A stretch of 9,644 nucleotides of DNA from assembly GCA_964577175.1 (NCBI GenBank), contig CAZNYC010000144.1, positions 1 to 9,644 on the forward strand, read 5' to 3'. Shown here piece after piece: positions 1-5,755 of this stretch. The DNA comes from BS750m-G62 sp964577175. Its GTDB lineage: Bacteria; Planctomycetota; Phycisphaerae; FEN-1346. Every line of letters begins with the position of its first letter. The stretch's first letter is position 1. The translations under genes were made by a program, and so were the position numbers. The notes beneath the pieces were generated by a model, which did not search any database, was not told where the DNA came from, and saw only the letters and a list, made by a program, of their open reading frames with translations.

Positions 1-1268
1 AAGAAGTTGATGTTGGGCTTCAGGCTCCTCAGGTTCGGCCACGGCATGACGCTGTGATGGTAATCGATAATGTAATCCCATATGTAAAGCCGGTTGCAGA
101 TTTCGTTCCAGCCGCGGATGTCCTCGACGAACGAGGCGTTCGCCGGGCATTCCTCCAGCGGATGGGCGAAGCAGCACTCGATCGTGCACAGCCGCACGCA
201 CACGTTCGGCCGCGGCTTGACGTGGCGCGGGGGCTTGCGGCTGTACTGGTAGGCGAGCGTCGAGAGGACCTTGTCCGGGTAGTCCTTCTCGATATCCCGG
301 GCGATGGCGTTGACGAAGTGGATGATGGGCCCGGCCTGGCTGCCCTCCTTCTCGGCCAGGGCCGCGCACTCGGGGCACGTGCAGTAGTTGTGCCAGTCGT
401 TCTGCGAGACCGAGAAAATGGTGGCCCGGGGGGCCGCCTTGATCCACTGGCGGACCCGCTTCTTGGCGATCGCCAGGACCTCCGCGTTCGTCAGGCAGAG
501 TTGCGTCCGGCCGCCGATGCGTTCGCCCCCCACCATGGAGAACCACTCGGGATGCTTCTCGAAATGCTCGGCGGGGTTCAGAATCTGGTTGAACGTATGG
601 ACGAAGTGCGAATAGGCGATCTTGCCGCCACGCGGCTCGTCCAGACGCTGGTGCGTGCCGTTCATCTTGTTGCGGACCGCCCAGTCGCCGTCGCGCGAGC
701 ACGGGTAATCCGTGTTGCGGTACTCGAGCGGCGGCACGTAACGGACTTTCAAGTCACCTATGTCGAACCGCCCCTCGCGCGGGATGCGCGTGCAGTCCGG
801 CGTGAACCACCGGCACCCGAGTTCGTCCTCCAGAAACGAGTAGACCGCGTACAACACGCCGCGCCGGTTCCCCGCCAGGACGAGGGCCGGCCCCTTCGTC
901 TCGACGGCGATGCCTTCGATGCCAAGGGCATCGAAATCGACCGCCACGCCCAGCCGCTTAAGCGTCGCCGTGCACCGGCCGACGGCGATGGGCGTGCGGT
1001 CGCCCAGGTCCGTCTCCGCCACGACCGGCAGCCGCTTGCCGGTCATCGTCTCCAGGTGGTCGGCCAGGTCCTTGGCGGCAAACTGTTCCTGCGGCGTGGG
1101 GTCGGCGGGAACGACGACGGCGCAGGCGTCCGGCGTCACCTCCTTGCCGCCGATCGTGATGACGCACGCGCCCGGCGTCTCGGCGGCCCGCGTAAGCGAC
1201 ACGGCCCCCGCAGCCAGGACGCACGCCACGGTCGACACCGTCCACATGCAGCATCGGGTACGGATCAT
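1..1268 (-). CDS. Secreted DUF4838-family protein (GH163-like), 3' end beyond the window
   Basis: This frame is open from the ATG at 1268 to the left edge, giving 422 complete codons without a stop, so the gene is cut by the window. Residues 1-28 look like a signal peptide with a likely cut after the Ala-Ala before Glu30. Residues 35-165 resemble the alpha-glucuronidase-type N-terminal beta/alpha domain that precedes many TIM-barrel hydrolases (QFAAKDLADHLETMTGK, then GVLYAVYSFLEDELGCRWF). From about 220 the sequence has DUF4838 hallmarks: HTFNQIL, HPEWFSM, and SVSQNDWHNYCTCPEC at 286-301. From established knowledge, some DUF4838 proteins founded family GH163, endo-beta-N-acetylglucosaminidases acting on N-glycans; most members are uncharacterised, so the substrate here is unknown. 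The start is supported by GAGGAG eight bases upstream, inside the preceding gene. The ATGA overlap with that gene suggests coupled translation. Cysteines are numerous for an exported protein (C296, C298, C301, C365, C366). The family call is firm; activity is inference. Confidence 0.88.
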   Translation of the reverse strand, partial: MIRTRCCMWTVSTVACVLAAGAVSLTRAAETPGACVITIGGKEVTPDACAVVVPADPTPQEQFAAKDLADHLETMTGKRLPVVAETDLGDRTPIAVGRCTATLKRLGVAVDFDALGIEGIAVETKGPALVLAGNRRGVLYAVYSFLEDELGCRWFTPDCTRIPREGRFDIGDLKVRYVPPLEYRNTDYPCSRDGDWAVRNKMNGTHQRLDEPRGGKIAYSHFVHTFNQILNPAEHFEKHPEWFSMVGGERIGGRTQLCLTNAEVLAIAKKRVRQWIKAAPRATIFSVSQNDWHNYCTCPECAALAEKEGSQAGPIIHFVNAIARDIEKDYPDKVLSTLAYQYSRKPPRHVKPRPNVCVRLCTIECCFAHPLEECPANASFVEDIRGWNEICNRLYIWDYIIDYHHSVMPWPNLRSLKPNINF

Positions 1269-2239
1269 ATCTGGGACTCCTCGTCCGTCTCGGGTTCGGG
1301 CGGCGGCGGCACGGGCGGTCCGGCCGGGGCCGGTTCCAGGTCGTACGCGAACACCCGCCACTCGGGACCGTACTGCTCGATGAACGCCAGCGAATAGCAT
1401 CGCATGAACACGAAGACCGGCAGCAGGATCACCGTGCCGATGTACGGGAGGGCGGTCAGGCAGCACGTCAGGCAGGTGGCGATCATGGCGACCGCCCCCA
1501 GCGCCATCCCCAGGACGACCTTCATCAGGTAAAACAGCAGGAGCGGGCCGATGTGGCCTTGGGCCAGTTCGCGCCAGAACACACACCACGCCTCCCGCAC
1601 CCGCCGGCCGCGCACGTACATTACCGGCACGATGAAGTCATTGAGCAGGGCTGAAACGATGCCGGCCGCCACCGCGATCACGAGGACCGAGAAACCGCCG
1701 ATCACAATCGCCGCGATGGCCGCCGGGCCGAACGTCTCGCGGGCGATGTCCGCCCACGCCAGCCCGAATCCCACCGCCGCGACAAGCGCCAGGGCCAGCA
1801 GAACCAACAGGCCGAACGCCACGCGGAACCCGAACAGGCTGTTCGCCGGTTCGCGATACCGGTGCCAAGGCTCGACAACGGCTCCGCGGTTGTGAACGAG
1901 GCCGTCCAGAAACATGAACTTGCCGCGCGAACTCAGCCACACGATGAGCAGGCCGAGTGCCAGTATCACGATGAAGATGGCGGCCGCCACGAGGAGGATG
2001 ACGGCGAGGTTCTCGTGAAACCAGTGCGCGGCGTCGCCGAACCCGCTTCCGCCTCCGCCCCCGCCGGGCGACCCGCCGCCGCTGCCGGGCGCGCCGCCGC
2101 CTTCGCCCAACTGGGCCAGCCAGGCGCAGAAGCCCAGGACGAACCACTTGCCGATGTCGAACGGCTGGAACAGCGTCCGCCCCATCCGGCGAAACGCCGC
2201 CGGAATCGCGTCGATGACCGAACCCGCGGTTACCGCCAT
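1265..2239 (-). CDS. Multi-pass membrane protein of unknown function with glycine-rich loop
   Basis: The product is a 324-residue integral membrane protein that I cannot assign to a characterised family; the N-terminal pattern (LFQPFDIGKWFVLGFCAWLA, 24-43) resembles uncharacterised bacterial membrane proteins of DUF type. Hydrophobic segments lie near 32-44, 78-102, 138-163, 172-200, 231-256 and 262-285, giving about five or six membrane spans. A Gly/Ser-rich loop (46-68) joins the first two, and the C-terminal tail (302-324) is rich in proline and acidic residues and probably cytosolic. A frame extending up to 2338 exists, but the ATG at 2239 is preferred: GGAGGG sits six bases before it, and the upstream extension is Arg/Pro-rich shadow sequence. 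The stop overlaps the next gene's ATG (ATGA), so it probably works with, or is at least made with, the exported DUF4838 protein. No transporter motif, enzyme motif or ATP-binding site is visible. A role in envelope function is only a guess. Confidence 0.85.
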   Translation of the reverse strand: MAVTAGSVIDAIPAAFRRMGRTLFQPFDIGKWFVLGFCAWLAQLGEGGGAPGSGGGSPGGGGGGSGFGDAAHWFHENLAVILLVAAAIFIVILALGLLIVWLSSRGKFMFLDGLVHNRGAVVEPWHRYREPANSLFGFRVAFGLLVLLALALVAAVGFGLAWADIARETFGPAAIAAIVIGGFSVLVIAVAAGIVSALLNDFIVPVMYVRGRRVREAWCVFWRELAQGHIGPLLLFYLMKVVLGMALGAVAMIATCLTCCLTALPYIGTVILLPVFVFMRCYSLAFIEQYGPEWRVFAYDLEPAPAGPPVPPPPEPETDEESQI

Positions 2240-2245
2240 GGCTCT

Positions 2246-2251
2246 CCCTCC
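2246..2251 (-). promoter_or_regulatory. Shine-Dalgarno site fixing the membrane-protein start
   Basis: On the minus strand the sequence GGAGGG lies six bases before the ATG at 2239. It decides that start over the longer in-frame option at 2338, which lacks a comparable site. Confidence 0.8.
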
Positions 2252-2297
2252 AACCGGCGGTTCATGACTGCGACGCGACCTTCGGTGCGGCGGCGTC

Positions 2298-2346
2298 GCG
2301 GGGCTCCCGCCCCGCCGCGCACGGCGCGCGGCCCGCAAGCGGGCCG
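2298..2346. repeat. Cluster of three GC-rich hairpins in the leader of the membrane-protein gene
   Basis: Three short inverted repeats follow each other almost without gaps. GCGGGGC (2298-2304) pairs with GCCCCGC (2309-2315) around a TCCC loop. CCGCGC (2315-2320) pairs with GCGCGG (2326-2331) around five bases. CGGCCCGC (2329-2336) pairs with GCGGGCCG (2339-2346) around AA. The arms of neighbouring hairpins overlap by a base or a few, so not all can form fully at once. The cluster lies 60-110 bases upstream of the membrane-protein start. No T-run follows on either strand, so a classical intrinsic terminator is not supported. It may be a degenerate intergenic repeat or a structured leader. In DNA this GC-rich some pairing is expected by chance, but stems of 7-8 perfect pairs are notable. 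Confidence 0.55.
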
Positions 2347-2400
2347 GCGAACACAGGCCGCACCGCGCATCTCAGCCGCGACCGAACCTTCGCACACGTA

Positions 2401-2470
2401 TGCCACTGGCTGCTTATCAGCCAGTGTTCACCAACCTCGAAACGCACTGGCGGGCGAGCCGCCAGTGGCA
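2401..2470. repeat. REPIN-like element: two inverted hairpin repeats
   Basis: The 70-base element is bounded by the perfect inverted repeat TGCCACTGGC (2401-2410) and GCCAGTGGCA (2461-2470). Each half is itself a hairpin. CACTGGCTG (2404-2412) pairs with CAGCCAGTG (2418-2426) around the loop CTTAT; CACTGGCGG (2445-2453) pairs with CCGCCAGTG (2459-2467) around GCGAG. The two halves are inverted copies separated by 17 bases and match at 21 of 26 positions. Two of the five differences form one base-pair swap (T-A in one stem, G-C in the other) that keeps the stem, and the other three are all in the loop. This is the organisation of REP doublets (REPINs), which are mobilised by RAYT-type transposases in other bacteria. 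It begins 10 bases after the GH116 stop, a common place for such elements, where it could protect the mRNA 3' end. Confidence 0.8.
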
Positions 2471-2480
2471 CCCGTCCGCC

Positions 2481-5400
2481 TCACCACATGAGGACCGTTT
2501 CGACGGCCTGGCCGGCTTCGATCGCGACGTCCCGCTCCAGCGTCAGCGTGACGCGCGGGCCGTCGCGCGAGAGGCGCGCCCCGACCTTCTTCCCGGCGGC
2601 GGTGACGGCTGCCTTCACCTCGCCGGCCGTCTTCGGCACCTCGAAGACCAGCGTCCGGGCGCGGAGCCGGCCCCACGCCGCCCCAATCCGGTTGGTCTGC
2701 CGGCCGTCGGCCCGTGTCTGGACGAGGCTGCCCCACCCCTCGGCGCCCGTGAAGAACGCCTTGAAATCGTCCGCCTGCATCCGCGGGGCGAAACCGATGC
2801 GCCCGGCCGGGCCGTCGTACTCGAAGCCCTCCAGGCCGATCAGGCATCCCCACGACGCCAGGGCCCGGGCATAGTGGTCGCCGCACTCGACTTCGTTCCA
2901 CGGATTGTGATGCGTGCCGTCGTACCGCTCGTGGATGCCGCGCACGATCGCGAGGGCCTCGTCCACCAGCCCTTCCCACAGCATGTGCCCGGCCGCCTGG
3001 TACTCGATGCCGGTCCAGACCTCGTCGCGGTACCGGACGGGTTCCTTGGGCCGGCCGCCGCCGGGCCACGTGCAGGTGAAGAGGCCGGCGTCGCCCGCGC
3101 GGGCGAACCAGCGCTCCGGCCGGTGGCGGGCGTTGTACGGGCCCACGTCGCTCGTCCAGTTGTACTTATATACGGCCTTCAGCGCGGACCGCACGGCCTC
3201 CCGCGGGTACAGGTACCCGAGCCCCACCTGGTGGGCCCAGCCCTGGCCGAACATCTGGTCCGACAGGCACCCCTTCCCGTACTGGAACCGGTCGGGGGCC
3301 CCGTCCGGGACGATCTGGACGAAGTACTCGCCGTTGAAGAGCCGCCGCATCGTCAGGCGCGACCCGCTCTCGAAGATGCGCCGGTAGCGGTCGGCGGCCT
3401 CGCGGTCGTCCATGAGACGGGCCATCGCCTCGGCCGCCCGCAGCGCCCCCAGGTACAAACTGCCCACGAACGTGTTCGGGCCGATGAAGTTGATGTCGAA
3501 CGTGTTGTGCTGCGCGTCCTCGATCAGGCCGTCGGCGTTCGCGTCGCGGGTGATGGCAAACTCCATGGCCTTCTTCGTGGCCGGCCACGCCTTCTTCAGA
3601 AAGTCCGTGTCGGCGGACATCAGGTGCTCGCGGTAGACCTTGAGCACCGTGCCGCACTGGCCGTCGGCGGCGTAGGCGCGGTTCGAGCGGAAACCCACCA
3701 GGCCGGTCTTCTCGTCGAAACCGGCGGCGGGCTCCAGGTCCTGCATGAGGCGGTTGGAGCGCGAGAGTTCCGGAAACAGCCGCGCCATCGCATGTTCGTA
3801 GTTCCACACGTGCGTGCACGTGCCGGGGCAGCAGCAGACGCCCTCCCAGGCCCAGAACCGGCCGCTCTCCCACCACTGGACGGTCTCGGTCGCGAGGTTC
3901 GCCACCGGCATCGCCAGCCGCGCCGCCAGCCAGTACGGCAGCGTCGTGTCGAAATACGTGTCGCGGAAGCGGTGCGTGTCACCGCGGAGGCGCTCGACGT
4001 GCTCGGCCACGTACTGGGCCGCCCCGAGCGCCCCGTCGAACCAGTTGGCGTACATGCGGTCGCGGTCGTCGCGGTTCGGGAAATACCACGTCACGAGGAA
4101 CGTGACGTCCGTGGCCTCGCCCTTCTCAAGGGCCACCGGCACCGTCACCACGCCGCGCTTCGCCGCATCGCCCAGGGGGAACGTGGCCTCGGCTTCGGGC
4201 TGCGGGACGCCCTCGCCGACCTCGGCAGTGCCGGCCGCGGCTTTCGCGCCGACGACCGCGAGGCACATGTCGCCGAAGCCGGGATGGTCCTCCGGCTCCG
4301 GCACGGTCTTCTCCGGCACGTGGTTCGTGAAGCGGATCCAGTCGACGTTGATGTGCCCCCATCCGCCGGAGTGTTTGTCGACGATCTGCAGGCGGGCCTC
4401 CTTGCCCTTCAGGTCCCGCACGCTCCAGACCTGCTGGGTGAGTTCTTCCCGGTTCCGCCCCGTGGCGGTCCGGACGACCTGCCCGTCCACGAGCAGGTTC
4501 AGACACGTGGTGCCCTTGTGGTTCCCGCCGCCGATGAGGAACGCGATGTACGGCTCGGTGATGGGGAACGCCTTGGAGACGGCGGTGCCCTGCGGCTCGT
4601 CTTTGCCGAGGTAGGTGTTGACGAACCCCTCCCCGTGCCAGCCGGTCACCTTTTGCTGCTCCGGCAGGGTGCCGGTGGCGGGCACCCGGCCGAAGGCCCT
4701 GCCCTCGATCGTCCAGCCGTCGTAGTCGCCGCCCTCGAAGTCCTCGAAAACGGTGACGCGGCGCTTTTCGTCCGGCGGGGGCGGCGAGGGGACGAAGTCC
4801 ATCACCACACCCGTCACGCCCCCCTCGGAGACGGCCCGGTTCCGGCTCCGGCCGCGCCCGGCGTACTGCCCCGCCTCGTGCAGGAGGACGGCATTCTGAA
4901 GCCGGCCCGCCAGGTGCGCCTCGACCGGCCCGTCGGTGGTATTGCGAAGCGTAAATCGCATGACGGTGACCGGCAGGGCCGAGTCCTTCGCATTCAGCGG
5001 GATGAACGGCGAGAAGACTTCCAGGTCCACCTCGACCGGCAGGGCGGGCTTCTGCTTCGTGCGATAGCGGATTTCGGCGATCGGGTACTCGCCGACGAAC
5101 TCGATGGCGTCGAAGCCGTCGCGGCTGAGGTCGCGCCGCACCGTCTTGCCGCCCTCGCCCTCGATGTAAACGGCGAAGCCCTGGTCCACCGGGCTGGGCG
5201 GGCGGTAGGTCTTGTAGCAGTCGGCCCCGTATCCGGTGAACTCGCTGTTGTTGGCGATCCACCACTGGGCCAGCGTGCCGTCGCCGCGGACATACAGTTG
5301 CCCGGCCGCCACGCCGCCGCACGGCATACCGATGGTCGCGAGTTCCTCGCCGCGATAGACCTTCCGGCCGCGGTCCTCGTGGAGGCGGGCCGTCCAGGCG

Positions 5401-5570
5401 GCGTCGGGCTTCGGGCCGGGCGGAAGCGTGACGTCCGCCTGCTCCGCCGCGACGGCCGGCGGCCCCGCGACGGCCGCCAGAAGGGCGGCCAGGAGCACCG
5501 CCGCGGCGCCCACCGCCCTCGGTCCACGCTGCACCGCCCGACGCTGCGCTCCCGGACGTGACGCATTCAT
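2481..5570 (-). CDS. Secreted GH116 (DUF608) glycoside hydrolase with inserted beta-sandwich module
   Basis: The 1029-residue product belongs to glycoside hydrolase family 116 (related to GBA2 glucosylceramidase and bacterial/archaeal beta-glucosidases, retaining mechanism). Residues 1-42 are a signal peptide (Arg-rich start, Ala/Leu core, cut near AVAA), so it acts outside the cytoplasm. The GH116 N-terminal beta-sandwich starts near 75 (ATIGMPCGGVAAGQLYVRGDG) and resumes after an insertion at about 272-420. The (alpha/alpha)6 catalytic domain spans about 535-920, with WEG, GTCTHVWNYEHAMARLFPEL, DGLIEDAQHNTFD, GSLYLGALRAAEAMA and DEVWTGIEYQAAGHMLWEGL. By alignment from memory with GBA2 and TxGH116, Glu576 is the likely nucleophile and Asp692 (in TFD) the acid/base. 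The inserted module (FEDFEG, YDGWTIEG, FLIGGGNHKGTTCLNLLVDG, GWGHINVDWI) resembles the beta-sandwich found with GH32 levanases. The ATG at 5570 follows GGGAGG by six bases; an in-frame ATG at 5624 lacks this. Substrate is unknown: glucosides or N-acetylglucosaminides are possible. Confidence 0.93.
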   Translation of the reverse strand: MNASRPGAQRRAVQRGPRAVGAAAVLLAALLAAVAGPPAVAAEQADVTLPPGPKPDAAWTARLHEDRGRKVYRGEELATIGMPCGGVAAGQLYVRGDGTLAQWWIANNSEFTGYGADCYKTYRPPSPVDQGFAVYIEGEGGKTVRRDLSRDGFDAIEFVGEYPIAEIRYRTKQKPALPVEVDLEVFSPFIPLNAKDSALPVTVMRFTLRNTTDGPVEAHLAGRLQNAVLLHEAGQYAGRGRSRNRAVSEGGVTGVVMDFVPSPPPPDEKRRVTVFEDFEGGDYDGWTIEGRAFGRVPATGTLPEQQKVTGWHGEGFVNTYLGKDEPQGTAVSKAFPITEPYIAFLIGGGNHKGTTCLNLLVDGQVVRTATGRNREELTQQVWSVRDLKGKEARLQIVDKHSGGWGHINVDWIRFTNHVPEKTVPEPEDHPGFGDMCLAVVGAKAAAGTAEVGEGVPQPEAEATFPLGDAAKRGVVTVPVALEKGEATDVTFLVTWYFPNRDDRDRMYANWFDGALGAAQYVAEHVERLRGDTHRFRDTYFDTTLPYWLAARLAMPVANLATETVQWWESGRFWAWEGVCCCPGTCTHVWNYEHAMARLFPELSRSNRLMQDLEPAAGFDEKTGLVGFRSNRAYAADGQCGTVLKVYREHLMSADTDFLKKAWPATKKAMEFAITRDANADGLIEDAQHNTFDINFIGPNTFVGSLYLGALRAAEAMARLMDDREAADRYRRIFESGSRLTMRRLFNGEYFVQIVPDGAPDRFQYGKGCLSDQMFGQGWAHQVGLGYLYPREAVRSALKAVYKYNWTSDVGPYNARHRPERWFARAGDAGLFTCTWPGGGRPKEPVRYRDEVWTGIEYQAAGHMLWEGLVDEALAIVRGIHERYDGTHHNPWNEVECGDHYARALASWGCLIGLEGFEYDGPAGRIGFAPRMQADDFKAFFTGAEGWGSLVQTRADGRQTNRIGAAWGRLRARTLVFEVPKTAGEVKAAVTAAGKKVGARLSRDGPRVTLTLERDVAIEAGQAVETVLMW

Positions 5571-5576
5571 GGCCGG

Positions 5577-5582
5577 CCTCCC
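5577..5582 (-). promoter_or_regulatory. Shine-Dalgarno site fixing the GH116 start
   Basis: GGGAGG on the minus strand lies six bases before the ATG at 5570. The Arg-rich stretch followed by an Ala/Leu-rich core beginning at this ATG forms a normal signal peptide, which the longer frame from 5624 would displace from the N-terminus. Confidence 0.8.
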
Positions 5583-5622
5583 TGGATGCCCTCGTGCCCC
5601 GCCGCGCCGGCCGGGGAGTTCC

Positions 5623-5652
5623 ATACTTGCACTTTCGCGGACGCGGTGTCAA
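5623..5652 (-). promoter_or_regulatory. Candidate sigma70-type promoter for the GH116 gene
   Basis: On the minus strand a perfect TTGACA (5652-5647) is followed, after 18 bases, by AAGTAT (5628-5623), a weak -10 with three of six consensus bases. Transcription would begin near 5616 and leave a leader of about 46 bases before the GH116 ATG. The location between divergent genes is right, but the weak -10 and unknown sigma factor use make this tentative. No equally good pair was seen for the plus-strand gene. Confidence 0.35.
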
Positions 5653-5743
5653 CATTTCCCTTCGCAGCGGAAACGACGGCGGGGATGAACAACCGGCTCC
5701 GCCGGCCGTCCGCTTCATAGAAGAGACATCGGCGACCCTGATG

Positions 5744-5750
5744 AAAGGAG
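5744..5750 (+). promoter_or_regulatory. Shine-Dalgarno site selecting a GTG start
   Basis: AAAGGAG lies five bases before the GTG at 5756. An in-frame ATG at 5741 overlaps this site and has no ribosome-binding sequence of its own, so GTG is the better start. It also gives a compact signal peptide. Confidence 0.75.
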
Positions 5751-5755
5751 CCCCC

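Noticed and set aside
54..1397. A 447-codon open frame on the plus strand at the left end
   Set aside because: The minus strand here encodes the DUF4838 protein with strong family motifs, which continues past the window edge. The plus-strand translation is low-complexity Arg/Val/Asp-rich sequence crossing the junction of two minus-strand genes.
2240..2338. N-terminal extension of the membrane protein to 2338
   Set aside because: The extra 33 residues are Arg/Pro-rich and lack a ribosome site, whereas GGAGGG lies correctly before the ATG at 2239.
2401..2470. CRISPR array or intrinsic terminator
   Set aside because: There is only one inverted pair of hairpins, not direct repeats with spacers, and no T-run follows the stems on either strand.
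2400..5561. A 1053-codon open frame on the plus strand, opposite GH116
   Set aside because: It is antisense to a gene with clear GH116 motifs, has Arg/Pro/Val-rich sequence with no recognisable domain, lacks a ribosome site, and begins inside the palindromic repeat. GC-rich DNA yields such frames when the sense gene avoids certain codons.
5558..5755. Longer N-terminus for the plus-strand protein, starting at 5558 or 5741
   Set aside because: The 5558 start overlaps the divergent gene and would bury the signal peptide. The ATG at 5741 overlaps the AAAGGAG site that serves the GTG at 5756.
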